Notes under the pieces: generated by a model | Told to the model about the DNA's origin: nothing | What the model saw: only the letters and a program-made list of their open reading frames with translations | The model's database searches: none | Origin: Takakia lepidozioides | Taxonomy: Eukaryota > Streptophyta > Takakiopsida > Takakiales > Takakiaceae | Direction: 5' to 3' | Assembly (NCBI GenBank): GCA_030704615.1 | Contig: CM060731.1 | Coordinates: 4,588,001-4,652,000, forward strand | Length of the DNA stretch: 64,000 bases | Position numbers and translations under genes: made by a program | Part shown: positions 56,407 to 64,000 of the stretch, piece by piece | How positions within the stretch are numbered: position 1 is the stretch's first letter | How the letters are laid out: every line of letters begins with the position of its first letter

Positions 56407-57480
56407 AGAGGCATTATGGACTCCCTCTCTTGATCCTCTTTTAGAAGTTGTGGTCATGGTTGAGGTGCCTGATTTAAATCAAGGCTGCCAGGCCTACAAT
56501 GCACACAAACATGATGTGGCCGGGCTGAACCCCTTCCCCCATCTTTTGCTCATAGGTCTCCAAAGCCTCCATCCCATGTCCCTACTGTGCATACCCTGCA
56601 AGCATCGCACTCCACGACACCACATCTCGTCCAGCCATAGTGTTGAACACTCCCTTTGCATCCTCGATGCACCCACATTTTGCATACATGTCCACTATGG
56701 TATTGTTCAAAATGACATTTGGTACAATTCCAGATCTGAAGATGTCACCATGGACCTCCTTCCCCCTTTCCAGAGCTGCCAGGGCAGTGTTTAGAATGAC
56801 ATTAGGTACAATTCCAGCTTTGATGATATCCCTATGCACCTCTTTGCCCTTCTCCAGGCCTGCCAGGCCTGCAATGCACACAAACATGATGTGGCCGGGC
56901 TGAACCCCTTCCCCCATCATTTGCTCATAGGTCTCCAAAGCCTCCATCCCACGTCCCTCCTCCTTCCCCCTTCCCAAAGCTGCTAGGGCAGTGTTTAGAA
57001 TGACATTAGGTACAATTCCAGCTTTGATGATATCCCCATGCACCTCTTTGCCCTCTCCAGGGCTGCCAGGCCTGCAATGCACACAAACATGATGTGGCCG
57101 GGCTGAACCCCTTCCCCCATCTTTTGCTCATAGGTCTCCAAAGCCTCCATCCCGCGTCCCTGCTGTGCATACCCTACAAGCATCGCACTCCACGACACCA
57201 CATCTCGTTCAGCCATAGCGTTGAACACTCCCTTTGCATCCTCGATGCACCCACATTTTGCATACATGTCCACTAGGGTATTGTTTAGAATGACATTTGG
57301 TACAATTCCAGCTCTGAAGATGTCACCATGGACCTCCTTCCCCTTTTCCAGAGCTGCCAGGGCAGTGTTTAGAATGACATTAGGTACAATTCCAGCTTTG
57401 ATGATATCCCCATGCACCTCTTTGCCCTTCTCAAGGGCTGCCAGGCTTGCACAAGCATTGCAATGCACACAAACATGATG
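56407..57480 (-). pseudogene. PPR copy 2 5' piece and PPR copy 3
   Basis: 56412-56480 (minus) encodes the N-terminal part of copy 2 (SKRGSREGVHNAS). From about 56480 to 57480 a third copy shows repeated PLS units: VDMYAKCGCIEDAKGVFN, DVVSWSAMLAGYAQ, GRGMEALETYEQMMGEGVQP, EKGKEVHGDIIKAGIVPNVI. Partial units joined at TALAALEKGKEVHGDI show unequal exchange between repeats. No full-length frame remains. Confidence 0.75.
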
Positions 57481-57759
57481 TGAGAGGGCAAAACAGGCTG
57501 AAATAGGTCAAAGAAGAAGGTGCCCTCACCACATTGTCCTTGAGCTTGTGTCATGACTTGACCGACCATCAACCCACAAGGACCTCTTCTGTGTGCTGCT
57601 TGTGTCTGTAGTCAGGTAATGTTGGATTGGTTTGTGAGATCGAACCACCACGGTGCAGCTGAGTAGGCAGAGATTGAAACACGGTCTGCTAAGACCAAGC
57701 TGACTCTCCCAAGAACGGCGAGCTCGCAAGAATGTTGCGAGCTTCTCCTCATCTCATCT

Positions 57760-58630
57760 CCTCCTCCTCTTCTCCTTCCCGCATCATTTGCTCAATGCCT
57801 CCATCCCACGCCCCTGCATATCCTGCTATCATCGTGTTCCATCCCTCGCCTACATGGTGTGGCGAAGGAGACAAAAAAACGCCAAGTCCCAGCCCTCCTC
57901 TGTGTTCACGATTACCCTAATGGGCAACCTTATTAGCAACTTTTTGACTTTTTAACCTTTTGCACTTTGATTCATTCTAGATCAGAGGCTAAAATCCTCC
58001 TACCAGGCTGTCTAGAAAACCAAAACACCACGTAGACAAACATTTGATAGTGGTAGTAAAACATATTACCATTGGGCTGGTTTGAACACATTAGTAAAGT
58101 TATAGTAGAAACTTTCACTTTGAGTTATTGAAATTGAAATATATATTACCAATTATATTTTCAGAATTACAACTGTCAATGTTTGACTTTGACAGAATAA
58201 AGGACTCTGTAGTGAAACTTTTGATAGTTGTAGTGAATTGTTTTATTAATATCAGCACATTTCACTACGTGGTGCTAGAAAATAGTGAAAAGTGACAAAT
58301 AATGAAATTCATAGTGAAATACCGACGGTGCTGAAAACCATAGTGTGTTGTAGTGGCCTCGCTATGCCTATCCTCGCCCCTTCCTGCATCATTTGCTCAA
58401 GAATAGGTCTGCAAAGCCTCCAACCCACGCCCCTGCACATCCTGCGATCATCGCGTTCCATGCTCTAGGCTCATGGATACTAAGAAAACATATGGTGTGG
58501 CGGGAGACAAAAAAAAAAACCCAAAAGGAGGCCAAGTCCCAGCCCTCTGTTCACGGCTGGCACCCTAATGGGCAACCCTATAAGCAATTTTTTGAAAAAA
58601 TTTAACATTTTGCACTTTTGATCATTGATG
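57760..58630. repeat. Direct repeat of a PPR-flank segment around a CACTA-like end
   Basis: 57760-57975 and 58375-58625 share CTTCC(T/C)GCATCATTTGCTCA, ACGCCCCTGCA, CCAAGTCCCAGCCCTC and ACCCTAATGGGCAACC, in the same order. Between them, 57980-58352 is an AT-rich stretch with recurring TAGTGAAA and TAGTGGTAG motifs, ending ATAGTGTGTTGTAGTG (58337-58352). That looks like a CACTA-type end; its partner end was not found. Confidence 0.5.
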
Positions 58631-58639
58631 AATGAAATT

Positions 58640-58993
58640 ACCCAATAGATGAATACATTCGTGTGTGTGCCTTCAAAATGACACGTGTATTGACGCAGTC
58701 GTATAATTAGAGCTGTGAAACCAAATTCAGTCATGAAGTCATACGATTCTAGGAAAATTCATCCACGTGTCGTCCTCGATATGACGTGAGTCATATTAAC
58801 CATCCCTGTCATCGTGGTCAACAATGTTTGACCAATGCTCCCTACCTTTCCGGAGTCATGTAGTGATATCCATTACCACAGAGTAATAAAACTATGACTG
58901 TAACGCATTTCAGTGTTCTGTAGTCGTGTACCTAATGCCGTTTTTATGACTCCGCAAAAGTCGTAGTCCTAAAAACGCTCATCTCTTGTAGTG
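58640..58993 (-). mobile_element. CACTA-like terminus (right end)
   Basis: Read inward on the minus strand from 58993: CACTACAAGAGATGAGCG, then TTTTTAGGACTACGACTTTT, followed by GACTACAG and GTCATAC motifs. This pairs with the end at 39526. The bases outside are ACT, against TAA at the left end, so the target duplications do not agree. Confidence 0.6.
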
Positions 58994-59432
58994 ACTAAGA
59001 GCCACTTCACCTTGCGGCTACTGCCCCCTTTCGGGGGTAGGCCCCAGAAGAAATACAGGTGTCCTGTAGGACACCAGGTAACCGTAGAAATAGATGTACA
59101 AATGGTACCCCTGGGTACCCTGGGGTACCGAGGGTACCGTCGTAGAGCTGGATTCCAGTTGGCGTTTGTTGGTGATAATAGTGGTGAGGGAACGGAGCGC
59201 CGTGAGGTGAATTGCTTTGAAACATTTATGGATAGGGGGGATGGGGATTTTGAAGTTATTATGTATAGCATCGATACTAGCATTGTGGATGCCACCTCTA
59301 GTTCCAGCAGTGATGACGGTTAGTGGGCCAGTGTTCCAGCCTTGTCGGCGGATTGCAAGGATGAGCGGGGCATATTTCTACCGTTTTTCCAAGATAGAGT
59401 CGTGGGGGTATCGATCATGACAGTATGTAAAT

Positions 59433-59945
59433 TCAATGAAATGGATGGTGAGTTTGTGAGGATGGTGTAGTGGGTGGCGGGGTGTTAGTGGGTAGGCCTA
59501 AAACCAGTAGAATATCCGGGCAGAGCCTAGCGAGGCAGGTGCATGGTGATCGGGTACACGTACAAGGAAGCAACCATGGTGGTACAGTGTGGTCTGGGGG
59601 CCGGCCTTGGTAGGTACCGGCGTTAATGAGTGAGAACCATCTAGTTTCAGCACGGCTTAGAAAGAGTTTATGGAGGTGCCAGACTGCGTGATTGTGGCAA
59701 GTGATATGAAGGCCATGAATGATTGGATGGGTACATTGACTGAGGAGGTGTGGCCAGGTGTCACATTCATGGTGGGTATTTGAGCATAATGGGCAGTATG
59801 GTGATGGGAAGAGATGCGGCCAAAAGATATGTTTACGCTGGTGGCCCATGTATTGGGCGTACCTGAATTTGAGTGTTTGTCGGATTTGTGCATCAGTAGT
59901 GACTTTGGTGTGCCAAAAGTAGTTTGATAGCTTGTGATGGAGCAC
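59433..59945 (-). pseudogene. LINE C-terminal zinc-knuckle-like tail
   Basis: A minus-strand frame with IRQTLKFRYAQYMGHQRKHI and YCPLCSNTHHECDTWPHLLS followed by QCTHP, a C-x2-C...H...C arrangement (zf-RVT-like) common at the C-terminus of plant and algal LINEs. Likely nucleic-acid binding. Confidence 0.65.
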
Positions 59946-60047
59946 TATGGACTGAGTCCTTTTCTAGATGTGTACTTTGGTGTGGCTTATAGATGCAGCT
60001 TATTTGTTAGCTTCACGGGTGAGGGTTTTCAGAAGATTGCGGATGGG

Positions 60048-60620
60048 TCAGGGTCTGGGGGGTCTGGGACTGGGTGTATGAGCCAAAAGGGGTGGGTATG
60101 AGCGATGTGAATAAGGTCGTCTATGGGGTCCACAGGGGGGTTTAGAAGCACCTGTTTGGGCAAGCAGGTCTACTGCCTCATTCCCCTTGATACCAGTGTG
60201 TGAGTGAACTTTGAGGAAATGGACGGGGTGGCCTTTGGAGATAGCGAGCGTGACAATGGCCGCAATGAGATTGCGGTCTGGGTGGTGATGGTGGGAGGAG
60301 GGACGGGAGATGTGGTTCCGGATAAGGAAGAGTGAGGTAAGACTATCTGTAAAGATATAATATGGGGGGGGGGAGGCATCGAGCAAAGAAAGTGCTTCGA
60401 GAATAGCCATAAGTTTGGCACGCAAAATGGTGGCGGGGCCGGGGAGCCTGAGGGCAGTGCCCTGGTTAGTGGTGGCGTGGTATACACCGTAGCCGGGTAA
60501 GTGAGCCATCAGTATAATGAGAGTTGGGTGGGGAGTATCTGAGGGGAATTTTTTGTCGGTATATTGGGGGGATGGGGGTATAAGTATTGGTAGATTGGCC
60601 TGGGGGGAGGGGGGGGTGCG
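60048..60620 (-). pseudogene. LINE RNase H domain
   Basis: Motifs in order: HYTDGSL (about 60505-60525, first Asp), TILRAKLMAILEALSLLD (the position of the catalytic Glu in the usual RAEL is Lys), YIFTDSLTSLFLI (Asp) and VHSHTGIKGNEAVDLLAQTG (last Asp). A frame change lies between the first and second. The enzyme would degrade the RNA template. The Glu-to-Lys change suggests loss of activity. Confidence 0.75.
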
Positions 60621-60989
60621 GCAACACCCTCCCCCAGGCTTTGTTTGGTTTGATGTTGGGAAACGGGGCCGATGAGTAGGTACATGAGGGGGTGGGAGAG
60701 CTGTGGGTGTTTGGGTGATGCGTATTAGCTTTCATTTTATGCGTCAGGGTTAGCAGGCGGTTTAAGTGATCCAAGAAGGATGTTGGTATATTGGGGGGGG
60801 AAAAGTGTTGGACATGTAGAATTAAGGTGAGAGAAGGTTCCTTCAGCCGGAGGTATTTGGGAAGGGGTGGGCTGTGTACGTATTTAAGCTGGTTTGGTTT
60901 GATTGTGGCTAATAGATTAACACCCTTCGAGAGGCGTAGGAGGGGGTGAGAGTCGTTAAGAGATTTTTGTTGTGTGAGTATAAGTATTG

Positions 60990-63041
60990 TTAGCGCATGA
61001 GGAGATGAGTGGGCGGCAAAGCGCGCCCATTGGAGAGCTTCGTGGATGGAAGTGCCAAGGGGGGGGAGGCAAGGCCTCTGTCAGCCCAGGTGTGTTGAGT
61101 GGCAGTGCATGTAGCTCCAAAGATGGAGTCCCTATGGTGTGGGCTGGAGAATGTGTTTAATTCTATAGGGCATGTGAGCTGACTGGAGTAGTATGAGTGA
61201 GTGAGGTGGAATGAGTTGATAAGTAGTGCAAGAATATCCCGGGGAACAGTGTTGTGGGCGCATGCCGTTTCCAATCTGTTGACAGTATGTGGTTTCTTAG
61301 GGGGGGCATCTTTGAGGTAACGGTCAACAAGCCAACACAATTCGGTGGCAAAGTCTTGTTTGGGAGGTTGTAAGATGTGCGGGTTTGTGTATGCAGTAGA
61401 ATACATGTCCCATAGCCATGCTAGCTGATTATTGGGGATATGGCCCATGAAGCGCCCATATTGAGCGTAGATATTGGAGAAGCGGGGGCCGGTATATATT
61501 GTTGGCAGGTCATGTGCGATGTCCTTATCAGGGTTGCATTTGGTGATACATACGTGTATATTGGGGGCAATGATCGGGTTGTGTACGTATCGATTGTCTA
61601 TAGGTTGGGCAGGGGAGGCATGTTGTTGATGGATCCAAGAATAGCTTCAATAATGAAGGCGTTGGGGTTTTCGGGGTGGTGTGGGGAGGTTGAGGGAGAC
61701 GTGGGAGGGGTTGGTTGGAAATGGGTAGGGGTCCTTGACAAGTCATTGTAGGGGATTGGTGTAAGGTGAGGGTTGTTGTGGTCAGGTAATTCAGAAGTTT
61801 GCATAGAGGGCGACTGAGAGGGTGAGTTGGATGTGGTGGGTGCGTAGGTGTTATTATCATATGACGCTTTAAGTTTTTGGAGTATGGAGGCAGCTAAGGT
61901 AGTTATGTATTGGGGTAGCAGGTCTTGGGGTGTGTGGGGAAAGTGGGAACAAGGGAACTCACAATCAAGGGTGCATGATGCTGAGGGATAGCAGAAAAGA
62001 GTGCAAAGATGGTGTAGGTATCGGCTTGTTTTGGCCGTAGCTCTTGAGTATTTAAGGGTAAATTCACTTGGCTTCAGGAGACGGTGCCCCGCGGCGGTGG
62101 TGAGTTGGGTGAGAGTGGTGATGTGCCGCTCTTTGAAGTAGGTGAGAATGGGTATTTTTTGTTTAGGATGAGAAATTTCGAACTGAGAAAGAAAGGGGCT
62201 TGTGAGCCATGCCCTTTCTAGTATTGACAAGATATTAGGGTAATTCGGTAGGTTTGTATACTAATTTTCATTTGACGTTGTATGAGTAATGTACGTGCGG
62301 TAGGAGAGTGAAGGCAGGCTTGTGGGTGTAGTGATGATAGAGAGTAGAGTCCATTGTACTTTAAGGCAAGGAACTTAAGGAGTCCTTGGTAGATTAGGCC
62401 TTCCATTAATTGTGTGCCTAAGGTGCGAGCATATGAGATGATTAAGGGGCTTGAGCCAATCCCGTAGCTGTCAGTGGGAAGTTGGGTGAGGGCATTAGGG
62501 GTGCTGGTAGGTAGGCCACAGACACGCTTCGTGAGTTGAATAATACTCTTGTCCAGTTTTTTTAATGTGTGGGAGGGAGAAGGGTGCGACATGAAACGAA
62601 TATTGGAGTTGGGTTCTTAGTACTGATTGTATGATTGACAGTTTAGGTCGGATGGCAATGGGGGATTTGAGGAGAGCCAAACTTTTGTTGGCTAGTTTGG
62701 ATGATGTGGAGTCTTTTTGGACGTGCCAGGTGAGGGAGGGGACCAGTTGGATGCCCAGGTAAGTGTATGGTTCATCTGGCCCCAGGAAGGGGAAGGGTTG
62801 GTTCTGGTAATGCACATAAAGTTTGCAGTGGGAGGCGATAGCAGTCTTGGTGAGTCGGCTATGATGTGTTGTTGCGGTAATGGCACATTTGTGGAGACTA
62901 AGTTCCATACCGGACCATTGGTTGAAGCGGTATAGTTTGGTAACTTGTCAATTTAGGTGTTGCGGTTTATGAGCGAGGATAGCGAGGTCATCGGCGTATG
63001 CAACAGCGGATATTTCGCTTGAGGAGGTTTCATACTGGTAG
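60990..63041 (-). pseudogene. LINE reverse transcriptase 3' part and connection region
   Basis: Minus-strand pieces: YADD box, an in-frame TGA near 62949, then GMELSLHKCAITATTHHSRL, YTYLGIQLVPSLTWHV, KLDKSIIQLTKRVCGLPTST, GIGSSPLIISYARTLG, and to about 60990 TVPRDILALLINSFHLTHSY and SIFGATCTATQHTWADRGLA. The order is that of the reverse transcriptase thumb and the long linker before RNase H in this LINE type. Frames change several times. Confidence 0.7.
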
Positions 63042-63235
63042 CACTACTACGTTTAGGGGGGGTTAGCGACGCCAGGACCCCGGACGTGCTAGACGCGCCG
63101 ACCCCCCTGCGACTGTAGCGTCGCGCAAGCGCCCGGCCCGGACTTGCGACGTCGGGGCATCACAACACCGGCGCTCAAACGACGTTGTGGCATCTTGCGA
63201 TGCCATGCCGTCGCCGGACAACGACGCTACCGCGT
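63042..63235. mobile_element. CACTA-like terminus with GCGACG subterminal repeats
   Basis: Begins CACTACTACGTTTAGGGGGG and continues TTAGCGACGCC. Several GCGACG, GCGTCG and GACGTCG motifs follow. The start and subterminal repeats resemble those of the 1.3-kb element at 41756. It runs directly into the GCGTGAGC cluster and the SWIM transposase copy, so it may be the outer end of that element. Confidence 0.55.
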
Positions 63236-63375
63236 GAGCCTAGCGCGTGAGCGCGTGAGCGTACGCTCACACAACAATGACCTGGCATGAGCCTACGCTC
63301 ACGCAGCTGACGTGGCGTGAGCCTGGTCCAGGTCATGCCATGTCACCACTAAGAAGGTGGGCCTATAACTGTGGA
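63230..63375. repeat. GCGTGAGC palindrome cluster, second site
   Basis: GCGTGAGC and GTACGCTCAC units and CTCACGCAGCTGACGTGGCG, ending GGGCCTATAACTGTGG (63360-63375). It is the inverse of the 4069-4316 arrangement and stands at a similar distance beyond the transposase stop. Confidence 0.6.
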
Positions 63376-63436
63376 GCCTACAACTACTGATTTCACCACA
63401 TGAAGGTGAAACGGATGAAGGGTTTCGGGCTTTCCT

Positions 63437-63625
63437 GGAGTTCAACCTTCTGTTAACAGGAGCTTCATTTCCTAGAACTGAAATGAACGTTGTGTTAACA
63501 CGAGGTTGTTTTCATGGAACAAAAATCAACATCGTTGTTTTCTTAGAACTAAAATCAACCTTGTGTCGACACAAGGTGGATTTGGAGAACTTCAAGTGAA
63601 CCTCGTGTTAACACGAGGTTGATTT
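63437..63625. repeat. Palindromic GTTAAC/TCGTGTTAACACGA repeats
   Basis: Four spaced units (about 63452, 63490, 63563, 63605) of the form TTGTGTTAACACGAGGTTG or its diverged form, each partly self-complementary, separated by ATTTC/GAACT-AAAATCAAC spacers. They lie in the 3' flank of SWIM copy 2. Function unknown. Confidence 0.6.
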
Positions 63626-63824
63626 GATCATTTGTCTATCTGAAGGTCGTTTCTTGTGTTTGCTAATGAAAACAGAATGACAAACCAATGCGACAAATGC
63701 GTTGACCCACGCATAGCAAAGATGTTGGACGATATACATTGAGAGACACTGGACTTGAACAGTCATTCCATTACAAGTTGTAGTCAAGGAAAACACAGAT
63801 TTCTTCATGTCAAGTGCATGTTGT

Positions 63825-64000
63825 CTATGGGCTTGTATCCCGCTGTAGAATTGTGTTGACTTTGTTGAAACTCATAGTGGCTTGGTGAATGAAGAAGTCG
63901 CGCTTTGGATCACAAACCATCCTTCTTAAGAAGACGAAGTAAAGGTGTTTGCACGGTATGAACTTCCCTCTCTTTCACAAACTACTTGAAAGCATACCAA
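63825..64000 (-). pseudogene. Second SWIM transposase copy, C-terminal end, partial
   Basis: Minus-strand reading KRGKFIPCKHLYFVFLRRMV, then CDPKRDFFIHQATMSFNKVN, TILQRDTSP, stop (TAG 63825-63827). It aligns with the C-terminus of the left-edge gene (KRGKFIPCKHLYFIFLRRMV...) with few changes and includes the second half of the SWIM finger (CKH). An in-frame TGA at 63975-63977 replaces Gly of LGKRG, so this copy is probably dead. It continues beyond the window. Confidence 0.85.

Larger units (their letters stand above)
58994..63041 (-). mobile_element. LINE (non-LTR retrotransposon) with RNase H, 5'-truncated
   Basis: A minus-strand element running from its truncated 5' side (63041) to its 3' tail (58994, ending GTGGCTCTTAGT). 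The reverse transcriptase catalytic box, read AYADDLAIL, is at about 62975-63001; everything upstream of it is missing because a CACTA-like end abuts at 63042. Thumb, connection, RNase H and a cysteine/histidine tail follow. Stops and frame changes are frequent. The 3' untranslated part (58994-59430) has GGGTACC repeats (about 59104-59140). Confidence 0.8.

Overview
This is a stretch of nuclear DNA from a streptophyte plant. Two spliced host genes match land-plant families exon by exon, pentatricopeptide-repeat (PPR) genes of the plant PLS type are present, and everything else is transposable elements in various stages of decay. Nothing fixes the species. An early-diverging land plant (bryophyte, lycophyte, fern) or a charophyte alga fits best; that is inference.

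Layout. 151-4316: a MULE-like transposase gene with a SWIM finger, followed by a terminal region rich in GCGTGAGC palindromes. 4317-10272: a chromodomain Ty3/gypsy element (gypsy A) missing most of its 5' LTR. 10273-12800: LINE remnants and a duplicated piece of the thioredoxin-like gene found farther right. 12977-16533 (minus): an intact 8-exon gene for the minor-spliceosome protein U11/U12-35K, rebuilt here with exact splice phases. 16969-24829: gypsy B, with paired 483-bp LTRs and a dUTPase-like domain between protease and reverse transcriptase. 26186-31614 (minus): an intact 12-exon gene for a plastid-type protein with two thioredoxin/GST-N-like domains, with a 19-nt microexon and one GC-AG intron. 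32500-39500: LINE fragments, a SINE-like piece, a dead hAT transposase and tandem repeats.

39526-58993 is bracketed by inverted ends of one CACTA-like family. Inside is a minus-strand cluster of degenerate PPR gene copies. One copy is split by a 1,312-bp non-autonomous CACTA element with a perfect 3-bp target duplication. Another is split by an 11.9-kb Ty3/gypsy element (gypsy C, 44523-56406) with a 5-bp target duplication.

Gypsy C is the most remarkable object. Between protease and reverse transcriptase its polyprotein carries a DNMT3-like C5 cytosine DNA methyltransferase, and its integrase ends in a PHD finger. Its leader holds a 1.25-kb minisatellite. Its LTRs are almost identical, yet its coding region is broken in at least six places.

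58994-63041 is a minus-strand LINE with an RNase H domain. The right edge (63042-64000) holds the 3' end of a second copy of the SWIM transposase element, in the opposite orientation to the one at the left edge. The two host genes are the only apparently functional cellular genes. Coordinates, splice sites and phases were worked out by eye from the sequence.
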